In this document: one piece after another, positions 38,206 through 49,802 of the stretch
Position numbering within the stretch: the stretch's first letter is position 1
Layout of the letters: every line of letters starts with the position of its first letter
Source: Adiantum capillus-veneris
Taxonomy: Eukaryota > Streptophyta > Polypodiopsida > Polypodiales > Pteridaceae
DNA: 64,000 bases
Assembly: GCA_014529385.2 (NCBI GenBank)
Contig: CM043958.1
Coordinates: 84,853,025-84,917,024 of the forward strand
Direction of reading: 5' to 3'
Notes under the pieces: generated by a model
Told to the model about the DNA's origin: nothing
Seen by the model: only the letters and a program-made list of their open reading frames with translations
The model's database searches: none
Position numbers and translations under genes: made by a program

Positions 38206-39936
38206 ATGCACCTACACTCTGGTTGTGTGCTAGAGCACAAGCGTATAGAGAGTGGCTTTGTTTACACAGTCACCCATTATCCCTCTAGATTAGGCTATAG
38301 GCCCTCAACGAGGACCCAAGGCAGTACTACTCAAGACCCTCATATCGCATCTAGTGACTCTTCCTCTGACTACAACATCATGGAGGGATATCCTCCACAA
38401 AACCCTGAAATGTCAAGTCAAGACATGCATGCCTTTGCCCCACGGCACGGGTCTGGAAAACGATTTACCCTACTCTTCGGATATTGTTCCTAAAGGAGCA
38501 TATACGAGAAGGTGTGCTTTGGGGTGTAGCATCTCAGCTACAAAAGGCCGAACGTGAGGAAGGCGAGTTAGTGAGAGACTTTATCAGTTGTCTAAAGCAT
38601 TTAAACTCTCATTGTCCTGTAAATAAGCGTTTCAACAATAACCAATTGCTCGATAGATTCCTTATGAGGATTGCAACATGAAAATATCTATAATGGCCTA
38701 GTCGTTAGAGGTATTACTACCTAGGAGGCAGTCACTACCAATGCAATCCAATTGGAAGACAATTTAATGATTGCAAGTGAAAAGATGTCCTCTGAGCCAA
38801 AGTCTAGTAGTTCGCAAGCATCGAGGCATGAACCAATGACCATAAAGCCTATTGTTAAAGAGCCAAAGCTATTTGAAATGACTTTGGCATATCTCACCAA
38901 GGCCATTTAAGAAAGTCTTAGTAAGGCACACCTTCATTGTTATGTATTTTCCAAGCACACTATGTCAGCTGAGATGATCTTCGGACGTCCTTTCATGAGG
39001 GAAGAAAAATGGTGCATGACTGATCTAAAAACCATGTCTAGTTACAATTCCAAGACTCTGTCGTTCGAGTTGATCTTGTGACTGTCAAGCACATCCTCTA
39101 GGGAACAGATTTATAATTGACCATTGATCTAACACCACAATTCACTCAACCCCGTTGAAGTATTGTTGCACATGTAAAAGGACAATGATGTTGGGGAAGA
39201 TTCCCCTTATATGGATGTTCTACTTGGAATGGCTGAGTCTAACAATGTAGACTGGGTACACCTAGCAGTAACCATAGACACTTGGGGAAATGAAGGGACG
39301 ACTTGGGTAACACTTGAGGGGGACGAAGTGCCACAACTTCTACCTTTAAATATGATAGAAGCAATACATATAGCTCCTGATGACCTACAAGATGAAGGTT
39401 TGACTGCTAGTGGAACCGGTAGCATCCCAGAAGACTATATCCCACACGATTCAGAGTCGGAATCATCAGTTCAAATTTGCTCAAAGGATGAAGAATCTTA
39501 GTTAAATATTGGTGCAAATGTGGGGACAAACCATTCAAGGCCCATTGGTACCGTAGATGATGATCTATCTTGGAGAGGAGAAGACACAAGTAGCGATTCA
39601 TCTAGTGACTCTGCACTAGAGACTGGCCATAATAAAAAACTATATAAGAAGAGTAAGCGATATAAGAGGCGATGATATCGAGCAAAGGGACGTACTAGGA
39701 TAGATGAAAAGAAATCTATCGCAGACTGGCTCAGTTATATGGGGGTATGTGATGCTCATCGAAAGTTGGTAGATAATTGGGGTGAATACCTTCAACGCAT
39801 CATGTGGTGCAGCCCACAACCCATTGACATTGCACAATTAGAGGCCGCAGAGAAGCCAAAGTTGAGTCGTACTGTAAGGAGAAACCAAAATCGAGAGTTA
39901 GCTCGACAACTAAGGGAAGCGGAAGCAAAATCATAG
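38206..39936 (+). pseudogene. Gypsy-2 gag and gag-pol linker
   Basis: Gag-like pieces include FLKEHIREGVLWGVASQLQ and VRDFISCLKHLNSHC followed by LLDRFLMRIAT. They are spread over several frames. A later stretch reads MIFGRPFMREEKWCMTDLK. 39211-39501 is open and acidic (DYIPHDSESESSVQ). 39739-39936 is a short basic segment ahead of RT. I see no DTGA/DSGA protease motif in this part, where gypsy elements normally have it. Confidence 0.55.
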
Positions 39937-40139
39937 TCCACAACACAACAAGATCCCAGGACTTACACCCTGCACCCGATCATTTCAAATCCTACACCAC
40001 GGAGGAACGTAAGGTTGTGTATACAAAGGCCCAAAGAACACCTATTAATGGAAGTAGTGGAGTCTATGATGATGATAGTTAAAGAAATAGAGTTAGCGGA
40101 CCAGGTGAGGAGTCCAAACCTGTTTTCATTGCCCAAGAC

Positions 40140-41572
40140 CTGACACAGACTGAGGAATATGTACTTAAGAAGCTCCTCAAGAAATTCAAAGACATATTTT
40201 CTTGGACATATCATGACATGAAGGGTGTTCCACCTTCTGTAGTGCAACATAAAATTCCAATGATTAGCATTGTTAAACCGGTCCAACAAAGACACTACCC
40301 AATGAATCCTAAGTATGCAAAGATTATTCAGGAAGAACTCGAAAATCTTATCAAATATGGATTCATATATCCTATCAAGCACTCAAAATGGGTGTCTCCA
40401 ATATTTATTGTGTAAAAAAAAAAGGAAAACTCAAAGTGTGCGTGGATCTCAAGAAGGTTAATGCAGCCACTAGGAGAGATCACTATCCATTGCCATATTC
40501 AGAACATGTGCTTGAACAAGTTGCAAGAAAGAGAGTTTATAGATTTTTAGATGGGTACTCTGGTTGCAATCAAATCACAATTGTGCTAGAGGACCAAGCT
40601 AAAACCGCTTTTATAACTCAATTTGGAGTGACCGTATTCCATGTTATTGATTTTGGTCTAACTAATGTCCCTACTACATTCCAAAGATTTATAAACACTG
40701 CATTCTTTAGGGAATATTTAAGGGAGTTATGCGAAGCTTTTTTGGATGACCTTTGTGTTTATTCTTCATGGAAAGAACATCTATCATGTTTACGAAAAGT
40801 GTTTGAAAAATACAGATTGTATTGCATCTCATTAAACCCTTTTAAATGCCAATTTTGGGTTAAACATGGAGTCATTTTAGGACATATAGTGTCCAAGAAT
40901 GGGATATCCACAAATGAGAGCAAAATTAAAACCACCACCAACTACAGACTATAATAGAGTTCAAAGGTTCATGGGGCATATTGGTTATCTACGGTTTATT
41001 TTAAACTTTGTTGAGATAGCTCGCCCATTGTGCAAGCTTCTTATTGAGTTTCACTGAACCGCGCCGCGGAGTGTGACCATATTTATGAGTTATTAAAAAG
41101 AGCCTTGACAAGTGCCCCAATCCTACGAGTGCCCGATTGGAATGTAATTTTTCATGTGCATATCGATGCATCGAACTTTGCTATTGGGTGTGTTTTAGCT
41201 CAACTTGGAGAACGTGAATTGGACTAACCCATTAGCTTTGCAAGTCACCAACTTAATGATGCTGAGAGGAACTACACCACTAGAGAATGGGAAGGTTTAG
41301 CTATGATTTATACAGTAAAGAAATTTCACTATTACCTTCTTGCCAACAAGTTTGTTTTTTATGTGGATCATGAAGCGTTGTTATATCTAGTAAACAAACC
41401 ATGTTCCACGGGAAGAATTACACAAGGGTTATTAATTCTTCTTGAGTTTGCTTTTACCATTGTGGTGAAACCCAAAAAAAGACATGTCATGGCTAATCAT
41501 TTGTCTCACATACCCAATGGTGAAGCCCTACTGGAATTGATGATGAATTTCCCGATACTTCCCTATTCCTAG
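40140..41572 (+). pseudogene. Gypsy-2 reverse transcriptase and RNase H
   Basis: RT spans about 40140-40954: HKIPMISIVKPVQQRHY, KWVSPIFIV, KLKVCVDLKKVNAATRRDHYP, RFLDGYSGCNQI, and the catalytic FLDDLCVYS. A frame change falls in an A10 run at about 40416. RNase H (about 41150-41572) includes HIDASNFAIG, FYVDHEALLYLVNKPCS and HVMANHLSHIPNGEA. The bridge at 40955-41150 contains stops. Together these would copy element RNA into DNA. Confidence 0.85.
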
Positions 41573-41580
41573 TCGAGACC

Positions 41581-42800
41581 ATGCCTGAATGGAGTGAGAA
41601 GATTGTAAACTTTTTGGTTAATGGTTTTCCACCCAAGGAGCTTTGTAAAGATATAGTTCGAAATCTACTAAAGGAATGTGAACATTACTCTCTAATTACA
41701 TGGACTCTCTACAAGCTAGGGAAGGATGATATTCTTAGAGGATGTGCTCGTGAGGATGAGTATTTGTACATACTACAAGAAGCACACATGGGCATAGCCA
41801 AAGAACATTTTTTAGGAAAACTAACTGCTAAGAAGGTGTTGCAATTAGTCTGTTGGTGGCCACCTTATTCAAGGATGCATCACTTTTTGCAAAAGGATGT
41901 GATGAATGCCAACATTACAAGACCACACAATGGAAGGATAGGATGCCCTTACATCCTATTAAAGTGACCCAACCATTTGAAAAATGAGGTTTAGACCTTG
42001 TAGGCCCAGCTAGTGTGGTAGCCTGTAACACCCAATCCCGATATATTATTGTTGCGACTGACTATGTAACAAAGTAGCCAGAAGCTAAGGCAACATGCAA
42101 GGCTGATGCAAGTGTTTCTCTTTTAGAACATTATTACACGATTTGGTTGTCCCTTTGAAATTGTGAGTGAAAATGGTACTCACTTTATAAATGAAATGAT
42201 AAAAGAACTCACAACAACCTTCATGGTATCCCACATAAGTCGACTCCTTATTATCCATAAGCAAATGACCAAGCTGAGAAAACTAACAAGACTTTAATTT
42301 CTATCTTGACCAAGACGGGAGAGGCTCATCGCACAAAATGGGATTTAAAGCTAACATCAGCTCTATGGGCTTATCGTACTGCAAGTGACTATTAATAGTA
42401 CACCATTCAAGATGGTATATCGCCAAGAAGCAGTTATGCCATGGGAGTTTGTCATTCCTAGTCTTTGAATAGATTCACAAGAAGGTTGGGATGGTAACCC
42501 TTTAGTCGAACATTTATATATCCTTGAGAGATTAGATGAAGAGAGGTAATTGACAGTGTAAAATGATCTTGTGGAGAAGGATAGGTGCAAGGAATGGTTT
42601 GATTGTCATTTAAAGAACAAGGATATCAAGGTTAGGGATAAAGTTCTTATGTGTGGAGTGCATAACGAGAAGAAAAAGTTGAAATATGCGAGAAAAGGAC
42701 CATAGAGTGTGCAAAAGCACCCCACAAGGTACCATTCATGTGGAAACTCTTGATGGAGTGGAAACCATTTGATTCCTCAAAGAGAGTAAATTTAAAAGAT
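41581..42800 (+). pseudogene. Gypsy-2 integrase, heavily broken
   Basis: The N-terminal zinc region reads EAHMGIAKEHFLGKLTAKK, then, after a one-base shift, GCDECQHYK. This completes the HHCC set. The core after 41990 can only be followed in fragments because of many stops and shifts. Confidence 0.65.
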
Positions 42801-43018
42801 ACTATGATTCTTTAGGCTAAGAGGAGCTACGTACCATTCATCAGAAAAAGGCAGCCAAGGCACAAGCAGAATTGAAAAAGATACAAGCTCAAGTCGAGGC
42901 TCAGGAGCGACAACAACGTATTAGGCACCAACAAGAGGCCAAAATTGGAGTTACACATGCATTTCAAGTTGAATCAAAGGACGATTTGGTAGATTTTGAT
43001 CCACCTCTATGATACCCC

Positions 43019-43678
43019 ATCGAGTTAAATAGCACCTATGGGAAAGTGCTATATAACACGTTATTGGACACAAGAGCTAAACATAATCTGTTAACTTATG
43101 GAGGGTGGTGTCAATTAGGAAAGTCGTCTTTATCCAAGAGTACCATCCAAGTCAAGGGCATTAAAAAGAAGAAAACTACTATCTTTGGAATCTTGCACAC
43201 TCTTGTTACTTATGACAATGAGACGGTGAGCCAAAGCTTTTTGGTTATGCATGTTGGCACTATGGAGGGCAACATAAACCTGGGATGTAAGTGGATGTCT
43301 GCAACAAAGTGTACTATCGATTGGGGAACGAGGAGTATCACGACAAAGAAACAAACTCTCAGCCCTGCCACTCAAGCGACAGTCCCTAAGTTATCCTTTC
43401 CTGAGGAAACATATAATAGAACATTGCATACCCAAGAGGTTGAAACATCTGTCCCAATAGCACAACACTCAAGAAATTCAACTTTCGTGGCTAAAACAAA
43501 GAATGAAGCACCCAAAACTCAACTTGAATTGTCAAGGGAAACATACAAATGGGTCCCTAAAGCTTCATTAACAACAACCACTTTCGATGCTCAATCTAGT
43601 CCCAAACAAAAACCTTGTAAGACACGCCCTACTCGCCCCAAGAAATGTAAGAAAAGGTTATCTTGGGTTCTTAAATGA
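43019..43678 (+). CDS. Retropepsin-like domain in the 3' reading frame of Gypsy-2
   Basis: The frame opens after a TGA at about 43010 and encodes PIELNSTYGKVLYNTLLDT, then RAKHNLLTYGGWCQLG. Farther on come TIFGILHTLVTY, FLVMHVGT and LGCKWMSATKCTIDWG. This order fits an aspartic protease of the retropepsin type: the DTGA loop (here DTRA), then a flap-like part, then the I/L-G-x-x-W-M-...-IDW end. A long basic, Thr/Pro-rich tail follows (KPCKTRPTRPKKCKKR). It lies downstream of integrase, whereas gypsy protease is normally upstream of RT. Loss of the Gly in DTGA suggests this copy is inactive. The domain call is inference from motif order. Confidence 0.5.
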   Translation: MELNSTYGKVLYNTLLDTRAKHNLLTYGGWCQLGKSSLSKSTIQVKGIKKKKTTIFGILHTLVTYDNETVSQSFLVMHVGTMEGNINLGCKWMSATKCTIDWGTRSITTKKQTLSPATQATVPKLSFPEETYNRTLHTQEVETSVPIAQHSRNSTFVAKTKNEAPKTQLELSRETYKWVPKASLTTTTFDAQSSPKQKPCKTRPTRPKKCKKRLSWVLK

Positions 43679-43723
43679 CTATTAGAAGCCCAAGGCTACT
43701 ATGACAGGAATGATCAAATCTGG

Positions 43724-44191
43724 GTGCCTAAACATAAATTGTGCTGGTTCCTATCACCTATAGATCCATGTGAGTTGGATCTTGTAACTATGAAATCGAT
43801 TGAAGATCGCGGGAAGGGAAAGATCATGGAATACTACACACCTGTTCCAGAGCACGTTTGGGTACCAAAGCAAAAACAAGTTGTATCACTTAGCTTGGGG
43901 ATAGGGAGGTCAAATGAAGCTTCATGTAGTTCATCCACAGAAATACAAGCTTCTACCCAACCTCCACCTATCGTTGTAAATACCCAAAAACACAAGAAAC
44001 AATTAGCACCTCCCATCTTAAGTTCACCACCTAAAGCAACCATACAAGTAAGATCATGGGAGAGTACCTTGCCACCCTTGCAATTTGATGAAGCACCTAG
44101 GATGGTGGAAAACTATTGGGTAAAGTCTTCACCCATTTCAGTTTGGAACAATTGGTTTCAAAAAGTGACGGCAACCTTCCAAAAAGTATGA
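43724..44191 (+). CDS. Gypsy-2 3' frame of unknown function
   Basis: It follows the protease-like frame after a stop and a short gap (QIWVPKHKLCWFLSPI spans the join). The middle is Ser/Pro/Gln-rich, and the end contains WESTLPPLQFDEAPRM. The piece WVPK occurs repeatedly in this region (YKWVPKA, QIWVPKH, HVWVPKQ), which suggests one former reading frame. No domain is recognised. Confidence 0.4.
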   Translation: MPKHKLCWFLSPIDPCELDLVTMKSIEDRGKGKIMEYYTPVPEHVWVPKQKQVVSLSLGIGRSNEASCSSSTEIQASTQPPPIVVNTQKHKKQLAPPILSSPPKATIQVRSWESTLPPLQFDEAPRMVENYWVKSSPISVWNNWFQKVTATFQKV

Positions 44192-44319
44192 TCTGCCCAA
44201 GGAAGAGGGGAGTGTTTACCAACATCCATCATTCACTCGCTTCCCTTTCAACCTTTCTCCCCGACCTCTCAACTCTTCAATTGAGGGACTATATATATAT
44301 ATAGCCTTATACTTTTATA

Positions 44320-44781
44320 ATGATAATAATAAAAAACAGTAAAAGAGCAAGAGCGACTAGCAACAATAGTGCACCCTATCGGACCCAACACATAGCCCAA
44401 ATGCATCATGTCAGAACAAGCAACATAAGAGAACAGCACGCATGTTTTAGAGACCTAACCAAATTTATATGTGTTCTAGAGACATGCCCTTCTATATTTG
44501 ATGAAAGGTACCCTTTTTACTTTTCTCAAGTGTTTCACATATGTTACCCTGTACTTTCTTGTGAATGGGATTTGATAGAGAGATTCGTGTGTGAGAAAAT
44601 TTTTGAGGAGTTAGAATGGTTGATACATCTATGGACTACTAGTGATCTCTACCCAGTAATGTTTGTTTCTTTAGTGACACATGCCTCTTCTTTTGCACAA
44701 GATGAGTATCCACGCATTGTGAAATTCTTGATTGACATATGTGCACAAGAAAATGATGAAGAATCCATATTAGAGACTTAG
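44320..44781 (+). CDS. Gypsy-2 second 3' frame of unknown function
   Basis: The 153-residue frame includes FHICYPVLSCEWDLIERF and ELEWLIHLWTTSDLYPVM. Its similar-looking acidic continuation (EDYGLTENDFAYLDDED) lies beyond a TAG at 44781. It sits between integrase and the 3' LTR, where some plant gypsy elements carry additional genes. I do not recognise the protein. Confidence 0.35.
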   Translation: MIIIKNSKRARATSNNSAPYRTQHIAQMHHVRTSNIREQHACFRDLTKFICVLETCPSIFDERYPFYFSQVFHICYPVLSCEWDLIERFVCEKIFEELEWLIHLWTTSDLYPVMFVSLVTHASSFAQDEYPRIVKFLIDICAQENDEESILET

Positions 44782-46106
44782 GAAGACTATGGCCTCACTG
44801 AAAATGATTTTGCTTATCTAGATGATGAGGATAGAGGCTTAGCCTTAGGGATGCCACTTGATCTATATAATATCCTCTTCCGTTGATTCCTTAAGTGGTG
44901 ACAGATAGGTAGGTTAGGGGTCTAGATTTTGTTTTGGCTTGTTTTCCAAGATTTTTTGGACTTTTCACTTGACATGCCTCTTGGAGGTAAAGTGCCTTGT
45001 TGCTTGACATTGTTGTGTTAGAACTTGAGAGAACTTATATGGATCTCCATCCACATGACTGAGGACATCTTCTTCAATGAATGAGCTCCTCCATACCTCC
45101 AGGTGTACTACTTTCCATGATTCATGCTTGTGGATAGTTATATTTTTGTTGATGTGGTTTTCCATGGTTTGATTAAGTGCATTTAGTTATGTTTTTTTAT
45201 CTCCCATTATCGATGTATAAGTTTGTCTTTTCTTAAGTTGATGAACTAGAGTTTAGTCTTATCGATCAGCCTTGAGGTTAGGCGGCCGTGATTTTAGGTT
45301 AACTCAATTACTCGACCACTAGCCCTAGTTGGTAAAATCATCCGATTTTTTGAGACCTTGGGAGTGCTTTAGGCATAGGTAAGCTTGCTCACTTAAACAA
45401 CATAAAACAATAGTGAGAATACAAGGAAATGGAAGCAAAAAGCAAAAGTGCCACAAAGGTAAAATCTTAAGCTAGAAGAGAAATCCGGGTTGATTTGGTA
45501 CTTCACTCACATGTATTGTCTATGGTACTAGAGCCCTAGAGGTTCCAATGTGGGCGCTTTTCTTTGAGAAGCAAAAAGGCCCAGGCATACAAATTAAGAG
45601 CACATGACAAATAGTTTTGAATCAAAAAGAAAAGAAAGAAAAATGACATGAAAAAGACTTCCATTAAGCTTAAAAGGCAACATTCAAGCTCTTGTTTAAA
45701 GTTGTGAGAGTTAGTTCGCTAATCAAAGCTAAAGGCACAATTAGAGAATCTTGCATTTAGATAATCTTTCTAACTTTGCTACTATTAAAGTAGTTGTCTT
45801 AACCTTAGCCATAACTAACTAATCGATAGACTCATCCATAAGCCTAAAACTCTTGATTGATTAATTTCATCAAAGTGCAATTTATTCATCCTCAATGGCA
45901 GTGTATCATTTCATAATTCTTTGCATTTACTCATTTCCTCATGTACTTTACAATCCCCTCATGCTTTATTGCCATATAGTTTTGCTTGCATACTCTCACG
46001 GTGAATTTTTTGTTCAGACAATATATCCTGGATGCTCTACCACCTTTACAAACGAGCTTCACCTTAAAAGCTTCTAAGGACGGAATCTACATCAGAAAGG
46101 GGAGCA
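44782..46106. other. Gypsy-2 3' untranslated region
   Basis: It is non-coding apart from the tail of the preceding frame. The purine tract before the LTR ends it at 46106. Confidence 0.5.
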
Positions 46107-46568
46107 TGTTAACCGGTGGCGGAGACCCTTGTGGTGATGTGATCACAGGTCATGAAGTGGAGTCAGCATCGGGCAAATAGGAGGCTTGGTGACTTCCCAT
46201 CGCTTGGTGTTGACCTTGGTGTTAAAGTCATCACAAGCAACAATGGAGTCAGCAACGAACAAATAGGAGGCTTGGTGATTGCCCAACGCTCCCCATCGCT
46301 TGGTTCTTGCCGAGCTTGTCAGTCCTATAGGTGCTTGGGTGATCGCCGATGAGAGGCGCACCACATATCTCATTTGACACTATTTTTACTTTGACCGGCC
46401 AGTTGTACGCCTATGTGTAAATGGGCCAAACTCATATAAAAGGGCCATTGTCACCTAAATCCCCCATTCTGAAAGGGTGCATGCTAAAGAAGAGTGCTCT
46501 TGCCTTATCTCCATTTTCTTCTCCATCGTGTGCTCACGAGTATGAGTCTGTGTGTGTCTGTGTGTATG

Positions 46569-46609
<41 letters not shown>

Positions 46610-46847
46610 GTGCAATTGAGCCTAGCGGTGGCATCGACAATGGCAAGGCGGTTGAGTGCTGTGGCAGCGGCTCCTTCTTCTTTACGGCTAGGAATCCTTC
46701 ACGGCGGCAAGCGTAGAGAGGTGAGTGACAAACCCTTGCTCCCTTTGAGCTTGCTAGGTTAGCATGGTTGAGTGCTTAGATCCCTCTATGGCTCGCATGC
46801 GGTGCTTGGCAAGTCCGTAGCTTTCACACGTGCGATATACGCGCACA
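46107..46847 (+). repeat. Gypsy-2 3' LTR, 741 bp, with extra internal block
   Basis: It aligns with the 5' LTR on both sides of an extra block of about 260 bp (46480-46741) that contains a (GA)n tract at 46572-46606. The other copy also has about 90 bp near 37065-37130 that is missing here. Confidence 0.85.
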
Positions 46848-49708
46848 AGGCCCTTGTGATAGAGGGTGTTGATACTTGTGCACCTCTCGCTTTAAAGAGG
46901 ATCATTGAGCAAGGCTGGAAAAATACATTTTTCCTAACTGAAGAAAATAAGGACAAACTTGAATTTTTCCTGGTTTTCAGGTCAAAATTTGAAGCTTTTG
47001 CTGGTAATTACATTAAAACTTGTAAAAATTTCCCGATTTTCTTCAAGGCAAGCTCAAAATCCAACCGGGATTTTAACATTTCAGCTGGTTAAAATACTCT
47101 GGACCTCATTTCTTTGGCTTTCTAAAAGAAGCCTTAGAGGAGAGTTGAGTTAGGCATACTTTCAATGTTTTCACTGAGATTGGGACTTGCCTTAAATGTC
47201 CTTGGATTTACTGTATTAAATGGGTCTTTTTTGCCTCGTCAAAAAGACCTTAAAAACAAGAAATTAAGGAGTGCATTCATGGGAGTTTGAATCATGATGT
47301 GAAGTATTGATTCAATGAAATTTCTTTTAATATTCTTATTTGTGAAAGAGTGCTTTCCTTTAAGGGCCTCATAAAAATCTATTTCATTAAATTATATTAG
47401 TATTTTCTATTCTTGTAGACCTACCTTTTCTTATGCACTCATTAAATCTTCTTTTGTTTTAGTTTATCAATGGATCCTTTTATTTTGTTGTTTTCATTTG
47501 ATTTTCTTTTAATTGTTTTTTTGTTTAATATAAGAAAATTGTGATTATGTGTATTTAATGTGATTCTATATTAAAACACAACAAAAATGACGTGTGATTG
47601 TAGGCATTGATTTTAACATACTTCTTGAAAATCTCTTTCCCCCTTAACTTCGGCAGCCTCTAGTCACCTGACTTGACCTTTGTTGCATTATATTATTTTA
47701 GAATGTCAAAGTGAACCTTCACCTTGTTTCTAACACTGACATTGAGTATTGTATCAAACATTATTTTATATGCTTTTGGAATATATTGTAATCTAAATAG
47801 TTCATTGCTACATTTTTTTTCGAAAAAACATAATAATTTTTTTGTGATACCGCATGTTTTAAAATACTAGTGTCACATTCTTATTTTCTCTCTCACAAAC
47901 AAGCCTCTTATTATGAAATCCTTCTCAATAGCCTTATGTAGGCCATAGTGAATTTTCACCTTGTTGGCCTGAAGAAGGCCATAGGGGGATGGTGGAGAAA
48001 TGGTGCAATATCTGAACCATCAATGTAGAGATTGTCGATGGTAGACACGTGTTCCCTTAGCTTGAAAAGGAAAGTATTATAAACATTATATCTTCTTTTA
48101 GATTTTAAATGGATCCTTCCATCGTTGTAATTTGGTACCTTCATTTAAATCTCCCTTGACTTTTTTTTGTCTTTGTTTATTTGGACAGCTTAAAAAAGCC
48201 ATAAAGATATAAAGCATTAGAAGTACATTCATAGAATTTTGACCTTGTGATGTGAAATAATGCAATATTTTGATTTGTAAAAGAATCTTTTCATTTAAGA
48301 CCTCCTAAAGAACATTTCACAAAAATGTTTTTTATATTTTATTCTTATTAAACCTATATTTTCTTAAGAAATTGTCTATTATTATCTATGCTTATTAAAT
48401 CTACTTTTTAGTTTGTAATGGGGTCTCTTTATTTTGCTATTTCTATTGTTTTTATTTTACTTTTTTAGTTGATTTTATCTTTAAATGCCAATGTGATATT
48501 TTCACCTGGTTATTTAGTGATTCCATCTTAACAAACAAGGCATCTCTACTACTTAATTATGGAGTTTGGAAAAAATAAGTGTCATCTTAAGGGTGATTCC
48601 ACATTTTTCATTTTAAAGGTCATTAAAAAAATCCCCTTTTCTTTTTACATTTACACAAACTTTAACCTCACTATTTATTGACCATTTCACCTCTATGTAG
48701 GTGTGTGTGCATTTGTGTGTGGGGGACCGGGGACAAAAGGAAAAGCGCATTTCCCATATCCATAATCCGTTGTCAAAGGCAGTGGTGAGGGCCATACCGA
48801 TTGGTAGTTCGGTTTGGAATCGTTAGTTTCTAACGCCCATGTCACATTGGGACATACAAATAACATTTATTCTCTTACCAACCAATCAACGGCTATGCCG
48901 ACGAAGTCACATGTCACACTGGGACGTTGTTCATGTTTCCCAGCTTAGTTTGTCGCCAACTCAGTGGCACACTTTTTTCAAAGTGTATCGACCTCCCATG
49001 CATGCAACTTCAACCCCAACACTAATCCTGTAGTTTGATTGGACGTGTACCGACTTTTCCAATTTCTTAAGCACGCTCAGTGTGACATCATTTGTGCTAG
49101 CTGCTGTAATCGGAACTCTTCTCACGCAAGGGCATGCTCGTCATGGTCATCCAACTTATGATGGGCACGTGGCCCAATGTTTGATATGGGCCTAATTATG
49201 TGTGTATATGGACAATACAGTTCTATATTAAAACAATACAATGCACAAATGATTAAGACCTACTTTTGATAAATCTTCCCACTCTCCCCTTACCTTCAAA
49301 AGGTCGTCGTGACTCCTCACCTTGCTTCATTTCTTTTATAAAAAAAATAGGGATCAATACACAATGAGTAATCTATACTGCTTCTTTATGCAGCTTTAAA
49401 AATTATTTGTCTGTGAGCATTGCCACACATCAAGCACCCACCCCCCACCTTCCTTTCTCTCGAACGTGCGTGTAGCCCTTAATGTGAGAGGAATCTTACG
49501 CTAGCAAAATAGCAGACGACAGTGCAACACCAGAGAGAGAGAGAGAGAAATCTAAGTAGCAAACAAACCAAAAAATTGTTGCACCGATACCATGCTTTGA
49601 TCAAAAGCTAGAGAACTATAGCAATAATATTTGCATGAACCAAATTAGAAGAGGCAACTAAAATGTGATCTCAAAGTAACATGAATCATTAAGAGTGGAT
49701 GTGTTTCT
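46848..49708. other. AT-rich spacer, no supported gene
   Basis: The part 47110-47750 resembles 35300-35600: tggctttctaaaagaa, then ttcattgttttc, then the tgaagcttcaccttg word. I see no LTR or reverse transcriptase motif in it. Confidence 0.45.
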
Positions 49709-49750
49709 GAGAGAGAGAGAGAGAGAGAGATAGATAGATAGATAGATAGT
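49709..49750. repeat. (GA)n and (TAGA)n at the LINE 3' end
   Basis: Read on the LINE strand, the element ends AGAACTATCTATC, continuing as TATC repeats and then TC repeats. Tails of short tandem repeats in place of poly-A are known from several non-LTR clades. Confidence 0.85.
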
Positions 49751-49802
49751 TCTATTATCGTCCTGGGAGGTCAAATATGACCTATGGGACCAAATGAACA
49801 TG

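Larger units (their letters stand above)
36844..46847 (+). mobile_element. Gypsy-2: roughly 10-kb gypsy retrotransposon with 3' extra frames
   Basis: Related terminal repeats start TGTTAACC at 36844 and 46107 and end GCACA at 37396 and 46847. A tRNA-Asp-like primer site follows the left one, and a purine tract (cagaaaggggagca) precedes the right one. Between them are gag, RT, RNase H, integrase and further reading frames, all on the plus strand and all damaged. The flanks AGGTC and AAGGC do not form a clean target duplication. The RNase H style and the extra 3' coding suggest a non-chromoviral (Athila/Tat-like) lineage; this is inference. Confidence 0.85.

Noticed and set aside
38890-39060. 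Conventional protease before RT in Gypsy-2 (stretch MIFGRPFMREEKW)
   Set aside because: There is no DTGA/DSGA motif nearby. It was left unassigned.
36839-46852. Target-site duplication for Gypsy-2
   Set aside because: The flanks AGGTC and AAGGC differ, so no duplication was claimed.
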